Source: Bacillus sp. MRMR6
GTDB taxonomy: Bacteria > Bacillota > Bacilli > Bacillales > Cytobacillaceae
Direction of reading: 5' to 3'
NCBI RefSeq assembly: GCF_001940785.1
Contig: NZ_MSLS01000004.1
Location: forward strand, 62,001-126,000
DNA length: 64,000 bases
The notes under the pieces are model-generated. The model saw only the letters and a program-made list of their open reading frames with translations. It was not told where the DNA came from and searched no databases. Numbering within the stretch: position 1 is the stretch's first letter; each line of letters opens with the position of its first letter. Below are positions 25,369 through 35,010 of this stretch, in pieces. The translations under genes were made by a program, and so were the position numbers.

Positions 25369-27990
25369 TTATTCTTGCTTTTTTGCTAGACCCGCAGGCA
25401 TTTGTTTTACATGAATATCTAAAGCAGCCTGCATTCCATTATAGACAACAGATACCTTCGATTTCCCCTTTTTAACTGCCTGAACTATATTTTTCTCAAT
25501 AGAAACGATAGAATCATCTTCGCTTGTGAAAACTAAACCTGAAGATAACACCTTTTCAGAACCATCAAAATAAGTCCCTTTAATGACAACTTGGGCGGTT
25601 TCACCCTCTCTCAACGAGCCAGGGCCTTCAATAGAAATGGATACTGGGTTGGCAGCAATTGCTCCCACTATCCCATTTTCTGTGCCTGCAGTATTCAATA
25701 CACTTTCAGGAGTAATTCGCAAGAAATTGCCATAAAGAATATTACCTTCTTCATCTCTTGCAAACTTCTCAGGAACTTCAATACTGACAAAGTCTTTTGC
25801 TGAAATGACGGTTCCTTTGCTATTAGATGTTTGTGTTCCGTTAAAGAAGAAATTCGTATGATCCCTGTTTCCTGAAACAAAATCCTCTACCGCACCAGAT
25901 TTTGTTCGGAAGGAAAGATTGTTTCTAAATGTCCCTTGCTCTTCTGCCGAAAAATACGGATTGATTCGAAATACATAGTTAAAACGCTTGTTATCAAAAG
26001 ATGTATTGTTTTCAACAATCATTTTACCTGGGTTAAAGTTGTCTGTGAACCCATCCATGTTGTTGTCAAACGCGATATTGCTGCGGAGAATATGCGCAAC
26101 TGGCAGACCTTCTCCACCGACTTTAAAGCCACTTCCAGAAGTTCCTTCCTCGTTGTAGCCATTGCTAAGCTTTCCATTGGAGTAAGAAATATTTCCTTCT
26201 AGCGTGACTGGCATATTAGCGCCTTCGTTTGTTCTGTTGTACAGATCCCAACCATCATCGATATTGTGATGAGCAATGTTCCCTCTAAACACGTTGCCAA
26301 CACCGACACCTAGTTTCGCTGCAAACCCATCTGCATTGATATCAGAGGTATCACGGTTATCATGCGATTCACAGTTTAAGATCAAATTATACTTTGGCCA
26401 TAAGTCAGGGTTTGAGCCACTTCCGCTGATATGAAGACCGGTATCGCCGTTATAGTTGAATACCATTTGCTCGATAATATTATGATCTCCACTTACTCTC
26501 ATTCCTGTGGAAGCTGATTTTGTAATCTGAATTCCAGCAATTTGCCAGTAATCTGCATTCAATTGAAGAATGTTACTAAGTTTACCTTGACCGTCAATCA
26601 CAACCTTTTCACCATTATAAGCGGCCAATGTTTTCAGATTATCCTTCGTACCACTATATTCTTTTTTTATGTTAACCACTGCACTAGGAGTATACGTTCC
26701 TCCGCGCATAAAAATCGTCTCGCCAGGAAGAACATATTTAATTGCTGTTTCTAGATCCAATGGATCCTCGAGCGTTCCTTTGGCTGTGCTGCTTCCCTCT
26801 TGGGAAACAAATAACCCTTTGCCGCTGTTATAAATTTTCTTCGTTACCGTGATATTTTTTGTAATAGGCGTTGTAGATGGTCCTTCTGTTGGTGTGTAGG
26901 TCACCCTAAAGTTTGCTGCTTCGTTTACTAACTGTGTATTAAACGAATAAACTTCATTTTCTTGAACGGCTGCGGTATTGACGACTTCCTCTCCATCTTT
27001 TTTCACGGAAACCGTTCCGTTATAATTCGCCAGTACTTTCAAGTCATAGTTTTCAGAACCTACTTCTTCTGCAGAAACGATGTTCATCGACGGATTAGCT
27101 TGTGCAGGCGGTTCCGGTTTATATGGGACTGTATCGGCTTCACTGATAGTTAGCTTCGCATTTTCAATCGTCATTTTTGCATTTCTGGCCGCATAAAACC
27201 CAACATACATGTTATCTGGGTCAATCACTTGAACGAAATCAGCCCCTTGGACTCTTTGTTCGAATGTTTTTTCTTCATTATCAAGGGTGAAGGTGGCTGA
27301 CATGATGAACTCTGTATTCGTTCTTTCTAGCTTGACCTTTACAGGTTTGCCGGTCAGAAGCTTATAATCAGAATTAGACTTGGATATAAATGCTGAAGCC
27401 TTTAACTGGCTTCCAAGATTTCCCCAAGGATATAAAACCCCTGTTCGGTAAATAGGAGAAACACCATGGCGCATCATTCCAACGCCAAAAATATTGGAAG
27501 CTGCCGGAACTTCTTCGTATCCTAGAATCATTGGGTCCTGTCGCGCACCGCCAATGGCGTCTCTTACCATGATCCCAGCACTTTCCTGCCCGTTTGCGTT
27601 CGCCCCTGTTTCTGGCCCGAAATGGTCAATCGTCATATCTGCTTCTAAGACAAAATTATCTGTGTTAGGATCAAGCTTTGTATAGTAAAAAGTCAATCCA
27701 TCATGCCCGGGTGCGAGCTTGCCTCCCCGGCTCTCCAACGTGATTTTTCCATCAATTGTGCCAGGATTTTCCGGTACTGCATAGTTTGTACCAACTTTCT
27801 CAGGTAACACATTTGCAGAAAAATTTAAATCGGTTGACTGACCAAATGTATTACCTTGCCAAGTTAAGCTTGTTGCATCCGTTATCTCCTTGCTTTCAGC
27901 CGTTTCAGCCGTAAATGCCATCGGGGCCGAAGCCGATACCATTAGCAAAGCAGCTAAAGAAACGCTGAGAATCTTCGAAAACGTTTTCAA
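25369..27990 (-). CDS. Secreted pectate lyase, PL9 family, with C-terminal Big_2-like domain
   Basis: An 873-residue exported enzyme. A signal peptide covers about residues 1-28 (KTFSKILSVSLAALLMVSASA). An N-terminal beta-sandwich region of about 270 residues follows, then a linker domain, a parallel beta-helix (about residues 385-760) and a Big_2-like Ig domain near the C-terminus (EGETAQVVIKGTYFDGSEKV). The helix holds the PL9 signature DINADGFAAKLG...N.FRGNIAHHN.DDGWDLYNR with calcium-binding Asp residues and a catalytic-type Lys. It cleaves polygalacturonate or rhamnogalacturonan outside the cell. The start is TTG 27990 after AAAAAGGAGTGAG. A cre-like word overlaps that start. Confidence 0.88.
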   Translation of the reverse strand: MKTFSKILSVSLAALLMVSASAPMAFTAETAESKEITDATSLTWQGNTFGQSTDLNFSANVLPEKVGTNYAVPENPGTIDGKITLESRGGKLAPGHDGLTFYYTKLDPNTDNFVLEADMTIDHFGPETGANANGQESAGIMVRDAIGGARQDPMILGYEEVPAASNIFGVGMMRHGVSPIYRTGVLYPWGNLGSQLKASAFISKSNSDYKLLTGKPVKVKLERTNTEFIMSATFTLDNEEKTFEQRVQGADFVQVIDPDNMYVGFYAARNAKMTIENAKLTISEADTVPYKPEPPAQANPSMNIVSAEEVGSENYDLKVLANYNGTVSVKKDGEEVVNTAAVQENEVYSFNTQLVNEAANFRVTYTPTEGPSTTPITKNITVTKKIYNSGKGLFVSQEGSSTAKGTLEDPLDLETAIKYVLPGETIFMRGGTYTPSAVVNIKKEYSGTKDNLKTLAAYNGEKVVIDGQGKLSNILQLNADYWQIAGIQITKSASTGMRVSGDHNIIEQMVFNYNGDTGLHISGSGSNPDLWPKYNLILNCESHDNRDTSDINADGFAAKLGVGVGNVFRGNIAHHNIDDGWDLYNRTNEGANMPVTLEGNISYSNGKLSNGYNEEGTSGSGFKVGGEGLPVAHILRSNIAFDNNMDGFTDNFNPGKMIVENNTSFDNKRFNYVFRINPYFSAEEQGTFRNNLSFRTKSGAVEDFVSGNRDHTNFFFNGTQTSNSKGTVISAKDFVSIEVPEKFARDEEGNILYGNFLRITPESVLNTAGTENGIVGAIAANPVSISIEGPGSLREGETAQVVIKGTYFDGSEKVLSSGLVFTSEDDSIVSIEKNIVQAVKKGKSKVSVVYNGMQAALDIHVKQMPAGLAKKQE
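27975..27990 (-). promoter_or_regulatory. cre-like site over the pectate lyase start codon
   Basis: On the minus strand TTGAAAACGTTTTCGA matches the CcpA consensus WTGNAANCGNWNNCAW with one mismatch (G for A near the end) and includes the TTG start. A CcpA roadblock here is plausible. Confidence 0.5.
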
Positions 27991-28255
27991 AATTACTCAC
28001 TCCTTTTTAGAGGTTTGGATTGTTTGGGGCATCGGGACAGGCTCCATGTTCCATTTTTCATCAGGACTCCCTTTCAAAATAGAGATGTTCCCTTAATCAC
28101 CAATTCTCACAAAATCTTCGCCGAAACATTTAATTGTTCGTAGAGAACTCTAAGAAAGTAAAGCTTCATTTAGGATGGAAACCGCCTTTTTCCTTTCCCA
28201 ATTCCACTAATTGGTCTAAGCTTCTCGTCATCAGTGTCCTATGTACCCATCCTCT

Positions 28256-28271
28256 TTGTAAGCGTTAACAA
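28256..28271. promoter_or_regulatory. Catabolite-responsive element (cre), perfect consensus match
   Basis: TTGTAAGCGTTAACAA fits WTGNAANCGNWNNCAW at every position. It lies 266 bp before the pectate lyase start and 515 bp before the oxidoreductase, and overlaps the possible -35 of the lyase promoter. CcpA repression of the lyase by preferred sugars is the likely role. Confidence 0.75.
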
Positions 28272-28723
28272 ACAAAAGGAAAAATTGTTTTCCATTCCTT
28301 ATGAACTGAATATCAAGGAATTTTGCAGCATTGCGAACATTAATACCAGGGGCAACTTTTCCTTTGGACGTATTACAACGAGGACGATAAAGTGGTACCT
28401 GGTAGAGGAGTGCAAAAGTTGCTGTTCCCTAACAACAATTCAGCCTATCAAGATAGGCCAATGACCCGTAATCTAAAAGAGAGCCATTCTTGTTCCCTTT
28501 TAAATTATCTTGAACATACTCACCCTCCTTCCTGATTCTTAGGCATATTATATAAAAGTTCAATTTTTAAACAAGATAAAAACTTAAGATAAATGTTTAA
28601 TATTTTAAGAGTTTTTCCCACCGATAATTTGAACTGAAACAAATCCATCTCCTATCTTCATCGACGGTTCTGTATATAGGTACTTAAAAATTTGCTCATT
28701 AATCTTAAAATCTTTAATTTTTT

Positions 28724-28739
28724 ATGAAATCGTTTTCTC
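28724..28739 (+). promoter_or_regulatory. cre-like site before the oxidoreductase gene
   Basis: ATGAAATCGTTTTCTC matches the cre consensus with one mismatch. A TACAAT -10-like hexamer follows at 28741-28746, so CcpA binding would block this promoter. Confidence 0.55.
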
Positions 28740-28785
28740 TTACAATGGGAACAAGGTAGCGGATTGAAAGTAGGAGGGCATCGAT

Positions 28786-30081
28786 ATGAAAAAGTATGTT
28801 ATTTGCGGTGTTAGTAATCGGGCAATACAAATGTTTATTGGTCCAATTGTAAATGAGTTTTCCAAAGAAAATGAGGTTGTCGGTCTGCTAGATTCTGACC
28901 CTCAGCGCTTTACTGTCTGCAAAGAAAAGTTCCCGGCCCTTGAAAGAGTTCCCTCGTTTTCCCCAGAGCAATTTGAAACAATGATTGATCAAACAAAGCC
29001 GGACTTTTGTATTGTGGCTGGCAGGGATGATACTCATGTTGAATATATTTTAAAATCTTTGAAGAGACAGGTTAACGTGATAACAGAAAAACCAATGGTG
29101 ACAAACTCAGCTGATGCCTGCAAAGTAATTCAGGCTGAAGCTGAGAGCACTGCCGAAGTTATTGTCACGTTTAATTACCGATATAGTCCTTTTCATCGAA
29201 AAATTAAAGAGATGATCCTTGAAGGAAAGGTTGGTAGAATCACTTCTATTGATCTCAATTGGTATATTGATACCTTCCATGGTTCTAGTTATTTTAGAAG
29301 ATGGAACCGGGAGAGGGAACTTTCTGGAGGCTTGTCCATTCATAAATCGACCCATCACTTTGATCTTGTAAATTGGTGGCTTGATCAAAAACCAGAAGAA
29401 GTGTTTGCATACGGGGATTTGAATTATTACGGTCCGAATGGAGAATTGAACCCACGGAAAGTACAAAGTCGTTTTTGCGGAACATGTGATGATAAGAATA
29501 ACTGTGCTTATTTTAGACGTTGGAATCCGCGAAGCGGTTCTAGTAATGTAAGAGATGACCACCTTCTGGCAGGGGTTTATGAGGAGGTCCCTTATACGAA
29601 TTACCGCCCTGATGCTTGTATTTATGATGAAGAGATAAAAATTGAAGATACGTATGTGGCTGCAGTTAAATATGATGGCGGCAGTCTGCTGAGCTATTCC
29701 ATTAATTTCTCTGCTCCTTATGAGGGGTATCGTCTCGCCATCAATGGGACGAAAGGTAGGATTGAGACGACTGAGTTTCATGAACCATCAAGAATTCACT
29801 TTGAATATCGTGAGCAAACAATCAATTATTTTCCTCTCTTTGGTGCAAAAGAGATGATTGAACTGGTCAAAAATCCGGGAGGTCATGGCGGCGGGGATCC
29901 AATCCTGTTGGAGGATCTTTTCCTTGGACCAGACCCTGTCCGAAACTATCCTATTCTTGCGGGAGCAGCTGCTGGAGCCTATTCCATTGCTGTTGGGGAA
30001 GGTGTATGGAAATCGGTTCGAGAAAAACGGCCAATTACTATTAAGGAACTTCTTTGCCAAGCCTACACTGCAAAATATTAA
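28786..30081 (+). CDS. Gfo/Idh/MocA-family NAD(P)-dependent oxidoreductase
   Basis: A 431-residue cytoplasmic enzyme. The Rossmann N-terminal domain begins at residue 1 (KKYVICGVSNRAIQMFIG). The cofactor/substrate motif EKPMVT lies near residue 102, and the C-terminal alpha/beta domain contains the conserved HKSTHHFDLVNWW histidines. A cysteine-rich insert (FCGTCDDKNNCAYF) may bind a metal. Members of this family oxidise or epimerise sugars and sugar acids. In this locus it may act on a modified uronate or deoxysugar released from pectin. AGGAGGG precedes the ATG. The exact substrate is unknown. Confidence 0.88.
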   Translation: MKKYVICGVSNRAIQMFIGPIVNEFSKENEVVGLLDSDPQRFTVCKEKFPALERVPSFSPEQFETMIDQTKPDFCIVAGRDDTHVEYILKSLKRQVNVITEKPMVTNSADACKVIQAEAESTAEVIVTFNYRYSPFHRKIKEMILEGKVGRITSIDLNWYIDTFHGSSYFRRWNRERELSGGLSIHKSTHHFDLVNWWLDQKPEEVFAYGDLNYYGPNGELNPRKVQSRFCGTCDDKNNCAYFRRWNPRSGSSNVRDDHLLAGVYEEVPYTNYRPDACIYDEEIKIEDTYVAAVKYDGGSLLSYSINFSAPYEGYRLAINGTKGRIETTEFHEPSRIHFEYREQTINYFPLFGAKEMIELVKNPGGHGGGDPILLEDLFLGPDPVRNYPILAGAAAGAYSIAVGEGVWKSVREKRPITIKELLCQAYTAKY

Positions 30082-30228
30082 TCTTGAAAACAGGTAAAAG
30101 AATCTTTTAATGATGCCTATTGATTAAAAAACAACTAATTGTCTATTTAGAGCAGAAAAAGGTTAGGCAAAAATTTTAATTAAATATCTTAAAATTTTAA
30201 TCAAATATCTTAAAATCTTCACTTCAAC

Positions 30229-30244
30229 AAGAAACCGTTTTCAT
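30229..30244 (+). promoter_or_regulatory. cre-like site before the ABC importer operon
   Basis: AAGAAACCGTTTTCAT matches the cre consensus with one mismatch and lies 32 bp before the first permease start, next to a TAGTATAAG -10-like stretch. The 176-bp gap before it also has AT-rich direct repeats (TTAAATATCTTAAAATTTTAAT type). Confidence 0.6.
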
Positions 30245-30275
30245 TTAGTATAAGGACATGGAAGGAGGAAACCAG

Positions 30276-31217
30276 ATGAGTTATCCACAAAGTGTTACCG
30301 AAAGAGTCGTTAAAAGCAAAAAGGCGGTTAATAAGAAGAAAATTAAAAGTGAAAGTGTTATTCCTTATCTCTTTATTCTGCCATCTTTTCTCATTATACT
30401 AGCATTTCTTTTTTACCCGATTGGAACAGTATTCTATTTTAGTCTTCAACACTATGATGTGGCGGCCCCATTCTACAATAGCTTTGCAGGTTTTGAGAAC
30501 TTTGTAAAAATCTTTACACAAGATAAGATGTTTATACCCAGTTTAGTAAATAGCTTGAAATGGGTTGTATCAGAAGTAGGCCTCCAATTAGTATTTGGAA
30601 TGATTTTAGCACTGTTATTGAATCAAACCTTTAAACTCAGAGGAGTCGTTCGTGCAATTGCGTTTATCCCTTGGGCGATTTCAGGGGTGCTGGCTTCAAC
30701 AATGTGGTCATTAATGTTTAATGAGCATATGGGTGTACTAAACGATTTGCTGATGAGATTAGGGCTTGTCAGTGAGCCGCAGGCCTTCCTGTCAAGTACT
30801 TCAACGGCATTTGGTGCCGTTATTATAGCAGAGTTATGGAGGGGGATTCCATTCTTCGCAATCACACTGCTGGCTTCTTTACAAAGTATTCCGTCTGAAT
30901 TATATGAAGCTGCCAAAGTAGATGGGGCAAACAGATGGAAGACGTTTATATTCGTTACTTTGCCGCAATTAAAAAATACAATTATTTTAACCACATTACT
31001 AAGGGTTGTATGGGAATTCAACAACGTTGATCTACTGTTTAACTTAACAGGTGGTGGTCCTGCTCATGCAACAACCACACTTACCATGTATATTGCTGAT
31101 TTAGCTGTTCATGGAAGTAATTTCGGATATGGGTCGGCATTAACAGTTGTATCCTTTGCTATATTGCTAGTATTTGCCATTCTATATCTGAAACTATCCC
31201 GATTTGAAAAGGAGTGA
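30276..31217 (+). CDS. Carbohydrate ABC transporter permease (MalF type), pectin locus
   Basis: An inner-membrane permease of about 313 residues with a basic N-terminal tail, six membrane spans and the EAA loop EAAKVDGANRWKTF. ATG 30276 is preferred to the ATG at 30258 because AAGGAGG lies between them, seven bases before 30276. The stop at 31217 lies eight bases before the next permease start. With the next permease and the binding protein at 32093 it forms an importer, most likely for pectin-derived oligogalacturonides. Confidence 0.93.
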   Translation: MSYPQSVTERVVKSKKAVNKKKIKSESVIPYLFILPSFLIILAFLFYPIGTVFYFSLQHYDVAAPFYNSFAGFENFVKIFTQDKMFIPSLVNSLKWVVSEVGLQLVFGMILALLLNQTFKLRGVVRAIAFIPWAISGVLASTMWSLMFNEHMGVLNDLLMRLGLVSEPQAFLSSTSTAFGAVIIAELWRGIPFFAITLLASLQSIPSELYEAAKVDGANRWKTFIFVTLPQLKNTIILTTLLRVVWEFNNVDLLFNLTGGGPAHATTTLTMYIADLAVHGSNFGYGSALTVVSFAILLVFAILYLKLSRFEKE

Positions 31218-31225
31218 TCTTAAAG

Positions 31226-32059
31226 ATGTTTTTTAACAAAAAAGTAGACAAAATCTTAACATTATATCTGCCTTTAACTATGATGCTGTCTTTTACGGTT
31301 TTTCCTCTCTACTGGACAATAAATACAGCATTTAAGCCTGAAGGGGAAATAGTAAAACGTCCGCTGCAATATTTGCCGGCTAGCCCGACAATTGACAACT
31401 TTGTCAATGCTTGGACGAATATTGGTTTTGCTACTTTCTTTAAGAATAGTTTAATCATCGGGATCGCTACGGTTATTACGGTCCTGATATGCTCAACCTT
31501 ATCCGGTTATGCGTTAGCAAGATACAAATTCAAGGGTAAAAGAAGTTTTATGCTTATGCTCTTATGTACACAATTTATCCCAAGATCGATGATGATTATT
31601 CCGTTGTTCATCATTTTCAAAAATCTTGGATTAATCAGTAATCCCCTTTCACTGATCATTACGTATACAGCAATTGAAATTCCGTTCACAACGATCCTAA
31701 TGAGCGGATTTATCTCAAATGTTCCGAAAGAATTGGAAGAAGCAGCAATGATTGATGGCTGTTCTAAACTGCAATCCTTAAGATATGTAGTCTTGCCATT
31801 ACTGATGCCAGGTATTGTAGCAACAGCAGTATTTACTTTCATATACACCTGGAATGAATTCTTAATCGCATTGATGTTGACAAACCAACAATCCAAATTT
31901 ACGCTCCCTGTAGGATTAAGTTCGATGCTGGGTGAATTTAACGTTAACTATGGAGCGCTGGCAGCTGGAAGTGTAATCGCTTTAATTCCTGCAGTTGTAT
32001 TATTTGCCTACGCACAGAAGCACCTGGTAAATGGAATGGGTGGAGCTGTGAAAGGCTAA
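31226..32059 (+). CDS. Carbohydrate ABC transporter permease (MalG type), pectin locus
   Basis: A 277-residue permease with six spans and EAA loop EAAMIDGCSKLQSLRYVVLP. The ribosome site AAAAGGAGTGA overlaps the previous gene's stop, favouring ATG 31226 over the GTG at 31214. It ends VNGMGGAVKG, typical of the family. It pairs with the permease upstream. No ATPase gene is near. Confidence 0.93.
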   Translation: MFFNKKVDKILTLYLPLTMMLSFTVFPLYWTINTAFKPEGEIVKRPLQYLPASPTIDNFVNAWTNIGFATFFKNSLIIGIATVITVLICSTLSGYALARYKFKGKRSFMLMLLCTQFIPRSMMIIPLFIIFKNLGLISNPLSLIITYTAIEIPFTTILMSGFISNVPKELEEAAMIDGCSKLQSLRYVVLPLLMPGIVATAVFTFIYTWNEFLIALMLTNQQSKFTLPVGLSSMLGEFNVNYGALAAGSVIALIPAVVLFAYAQKHLVNGMGGAVKG

Positions 32060-32092
32060 TTTATTAAATAAAAAAAATTAGGGGGTATTACC

Positions 32093-33442
32093 ATGTTTAA
32101 GAAAAAATTAGTAACTTCTGTTTTTGCACTAACAATGGCATCTAGTATGGTGCTTACAGCATGCGGTGGCGCAGGTGAAAAAACGGCGGCTCCAGATAAA
32201 GAACCGACAAAGAAAACAGAATCCACTGAACCGGTTAAGATTACTTTCTGGGATGAAAATGCCGGTCCAGCACGTACACCGCATTGGGAAGAAATCATTA
32301 AACGATTTGAAGAAAAAAATCCTACTATTGATGTCGAGTATGTTGGGATTCCGAATGCTTCTGCAAAGTCGAAATACGATGCAGCGATCGCAGCTGATGA
32401 TATGCCGGACATTGGTTCTGTTCAAACAACATGGCTTCCAGAATTCGCAGTTCGTGAAGCATTGCTTCCTATTGATGAATATTTCGAGAAGTCAGACATT
32501 AGCAAGAAAATTAACAAGAATGCAACTGATGTAAATAAGAAAGTCACGCATGATGGTAAGCTTTATGGTATTCCTTATGCACAAAACCTGGATGCGTTAT
32601 GGATCCGTGAAGATTGGTTTAAAGAAAAAGGTGTGAATGAGCCTAAAACATGGGATGAGTTCTTTACTACGATTGAAACAATGAGGGATAAGGATCAAGG
32701 GCGTTATGGATTTACGATCCGTGGCGGTGCAGGGGCGTCTTTCACCATTCAAAGAGCGATGTTTGCTTACAGTGGTTTAGACTATTTTGATAAAAATGGC
32801 AAGCCGAACATTAACGATCCTAAACACGTAGAATTTGTAGAGAAGTATCTTTCTTACTATGACAAATTTACTCCAAAGAGTGATATTACAAATGGTTATA
32901 AAGAAATGATTGCAGGCTTTGACACTGGTGTTGTAGGGATGGTACATCACAACCCTGGTTCATATGGCGAGCACGTTAAGGCTTTACCAGAAGGCACATT
33001 CAAGATGATTCCACTGCCAACTACAGAAGACGGCAAATATGTTGCAGAAGGTGGAAATGCAGTTAATTTGGCTATTTTCAAAACTACAAAGCATCCTGAA
33101 GCATCATGGAAATTCGTAGAGTTCGTAAACTCTGATGAAGGACAAAGCTACTGGAATTCACAAACTGGACAAATTCCAACTAACAAAGATGTATTAGACG
33201 ATGAATGGGTACAAAAAGCACAGCACGTTAAGGTAGCAATGGAAGTTTATAATAACCCTGAAACGAAGCTATATGAGCCTCCATTCTATCTTCCAGACTA
33301 CCGTTCTATTCTTGATAGTGTAGTTGACCCTGGCGTACAAGCAGTAATGAGTGGAAAAATGACAGCGAAAGATTTCCTTGATGAATGGGCAAAAGCAGTG
33401 GAAGATTCTAAAGCTAAATATGATCAAACATTTAAAAAGTAA
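32093..33442 (+). CDS. Sugar-binding lipoprotein of the ABC importer
   Basis: A 449-residue solute-binding protein (SBP_bac_1 family). A lipoprotein signal peptide ends in the lipobox LTAC, with Cys near residue 24, followed by a charged linker rich in Lys, Glu and Thr. The mature part begins VKITFWDENAGPARTPHWEEI and has the usual two-lobe pattern. It is anchored on the outer face of the membrane and delivers oligosaccharide to the two permeases just upstream. The ribosome site TTAGGGGG is strong, fitting a need for excess binding protein. Confidence 0.94.
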   Translation: MFKKKLVTSVFALTMASSMVLTACGGAGEKTAAPDKEPTKKTESTEPVKITFWDENAGPARTPHWEEIIKRFEEKNPTIDVEYVGIPNASAKSKYDAAIAADDMPDIGSVQTTWLPEFAVREALLPIDEYFEKSDISKKINKNATDVNKKVTHDGKLYGIPYAQNLDALWIREDWFKEKGVNEPKTWDEFFTTIETMRDKDQGRYGFTIRGGAGASFTIQRAMFAYSGLDYFDKNGKPNINDPKHVEFVEKYLSYYDKFTPKSDITNGYKEMIAGFDTGVVGMVHHNPGSYGEHVKALPEGTFKMIPLPTTEDGKYVAEGGNAVNLAIFKTTKHPEASWKFVEFVNSDEGQSYWNSQTGQIPTNKDVLDDEWVQKAQHVKVAMEVYNNPETKLYEPPFYLPDYRSILDSVVDPGVQAVMSGKMTAKDFLDEWAKAVEDSKAKYDQTFKK

Positions 33443-33457
33443 TTCATGATCTTTCTG

Positions 33458-33484
33458 CTGGGTGTTGATTCTATTAACACCCAG
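33458..33484 (+). terminator. Stem-loop after the binding-protein gene
   Basis: CTGGGTGTT / AACACCCAG is a perfect 9-bp stem with a nine-base loop. It is followed by TTCCTTTATG rather than a clean T run, so partial termination or mRNA protection is more likely than full termination before the GH105 gene. Confidence 0.6.
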
Positions 33485-33547
33485 TTCCTTTATGTGAAAA
33501 ATCGGGATCCAAACATCAAATTTTCAAAAAGGAGATAAGGAATTGGT

Positions 33548-34654
33548 ATGAAAACTCAACAAATTGCGAAAGAAACTCCGTTATTGATAGCTGAAAAGGC
33601 ATGTCAACAATTAATGAAAACGTTCCGTGCCGAGGAGCTGCCTCCAGTGGATTGGTTCCATTATCACCAAGGTGTTTTTCTTTATGGAATGTACAGGGTA
33701 TGGCAAGAAACAGGCAAGGAAGAGTATTTTCAATATATCCAGGCGTATTATGATCATTTAATTGATGAATATGGAAATGTTGTTTTCGAGAGAGACCAGC
33801 TTGATTCTACAATGACGGGGATTCTATTATTCCCATTATATGAAAGAACAAAGAATCCAAAATATATGGCTGCGGCAAAGAAATTAAGAAGTGCGTTGGA
33901 TTCGATTAACAGAACCTCTGAAAATGGTTTCTGGCATAAGGAGAAATACCCTTATCAAATGTGGTTGGACGGCCTCTTTATGGGTGGCCCGTTCATGCTT
34001 ATGTACAGCAAGCATTTTCAAGAAGAGGAATTGGTACAGCATGTTCTGCTTCAAGAAAAGTTAATGAGAAAACATATGACAGACCCTAAATCAGGTTTGC
34101 TTTTCCATGCGTGGGATGAGAAAAGGGTGCAGCCATGGGCTGATCCTGAAACAGGCTGTTCTCCGGATTTCTGGGGCCGTTCCGTTGGTTGGTACGGTGC
34201 AGCACTTATTGATATGCTGGAGGTTTTAGGTGACAAGAAACGTGGTCAAGAGGAATGGATTAAATCCCTTCAAAACTTCGTACCGGCAATTGTAAGATTC
34301 CAGGATGAAAAAACCGGCCTTTGGCATAACGTTGTCGATAAAGGAGACCTTCCTGACAATTGGTTAGAATCCTCTTGTTCTGCTTTATTCTTATATTTTA
34401 TTGCGAAGGCCGTTAAGCATGGTATTGTTGATGAATCATACCGAGAAGTTTGTGACAAAGCCTATGCTGGTTTATTAGAGCATATGGTAGAAACCGACGG
34501 CTCTTCCTTTACCTTAAAAGGAATTGTTGTCGGTACATCTGCTGGAACTTACGATTACTACGTGTCCCGCCCAACTTCTGAAAATGACCTTCATGGAATG
34601 GGTGCCTTCCTGTTAGGAAGTATGGCTTATTACGATCTTATTAATAATCGTTAA
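33548..34654 (+). CDS. Unsaturated rhamnogalacturonyl/galacturonyl hydrolase, GH105 family
   Basis: A 368-residue cytoplasmic enzyme resembling YteR/YesR of Bacillus. The (alpha/alpha)6-barrel pattern is clear (FHYHQGVFLYGMYRVW; DFWGRSVGWYGAALIDML; NWLESSCSALFLYFIAKA). The general acid/base Asp is D141 in QMWLDGLFMGGP. It hydrates the double bond of the terminal unsaturated galacturonate left by lyases such as the PL9 enzyme and releases 5-keto-4-deoxyuronate for KduI. AAAAAGGAGATAAGG precedes the ATG. It follows the importer genes, as in known rhamnogalacturonan loci. Confidence 0.94.
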   Translation: MKTQQIAKETPLLIAEKACQQLMKTFRAEELPPVDWFHYHQGVFLYGMYRVWQETGKEEYFQYIQAYYDHLIDEYGNVVFERDQLDSTMTGILLFPLYERTKNPKYMAAAKKLRSALDSINRTSENGFWHKEKYPYQMWLDGLFMGGPFMLMYSKHFQEEELVQHVLLQEKLMRKHMTDPKSGLLFHAWDEKRVQPWADPETGCSPDFWGRSVGWYGAALIDMLEVLGDKKRGQEEWIKSLQNFVPAIVRFQDEKTGLWHNVVDKGDLPDNWLESSCSALFLYFIAKAVKHGIVDESYREVCDKAYAGLLEHMVETDGSSFTLKGIVVGTSAGTYDYYVSRPTSENDLHGMGAFLLGSMAYYDLINNR

Positions 34655-34697
34655 AATGGGCTGCTGACTGTTTAACTGTACTAACCATTGTAATATG

Positions 34698-34745
34698 AAC
34701 CTTTTCTTATGCCGCTTCTTTTTGTATAGGAAAAGGTTTTTTATA
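34698..34745 (+). terminator. Terminator after the GH105 gene
   Basis: AACCTTTTC / GAAAAGGTT forms a perfect 9-bp stem with a longer loop and a following TTTT run. The 356-bp gap 34655-35010 otherwise contains only AT-rich DNA upstream of the sensor kinase, with no gene that I can support. Confidence 0.75.
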
Positions 34746-35010
34746 TACTTTTTTTTGGAAAAGAGGTTGATAGAGATAACTTCGGTTGTAAAGGCTTCAC
34801 CAAAGACAATGAAAGGTGGTAAAATTAGAAGAGATAAAAGTTTCAATATTTCCACTTATAAAAATATTGATATGATAGTAAAGACAAATATCACAGCGGT
34901 AATTTGGTTAAATAGGTAAAATATACATGTTTACCACTGAATTTCTGTAATCTAATGTTTAGAGTAGGAGACCTATTTTTTACATATATCGATGGGGGGA
35001 TCCTGCAGCC

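Larger units (their letters stand above)
27991..28785. other. 795-bp divergent intergenic region
   Basis: It separates the minus-strand pectate lyase from the plus-strand oxidoreductase. It contains a perfect cre match at 28256-28271 and a near match at 28724-28739, listed separately. A weak minus-strand promoter (TTAACG, 17 bp, TACATA) overlaps the first cre. A 76-codon plus-strand frame at 28234-28464 has no ribosome site or recognisable family. No gene is called. Confidence 0.5.

Noticed and set aside
28360-28440. GTGGTACC-containing stretch resembling a T-box antiterminator core
   Set aside because: No specifier stem, no terminator and no adjacent amino-acid or aminoacyl-tRNA synthetase gene; the next start codon is about 350 bp away.
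28234-28464. 76-codon plus-strand open frame in the divergent region
   Set aside because: No ribosome site, no recognisable family, and it covers the cre site and probable lyase promoter.
29107-29781. Long minus-strand open frame opposite the oxidoreductase
   Set aside because: Shadow of a well-supported gene with no start signal; many similar antisense frames (for example within dagK, katG and the GH3 genes) were dropped for the same reason.
30165-30220. AT-rich direct repeats before the importer operon
   Set aside because: Short, low-complexity and imperfect; not distinguishable from AT-rich background by eye.
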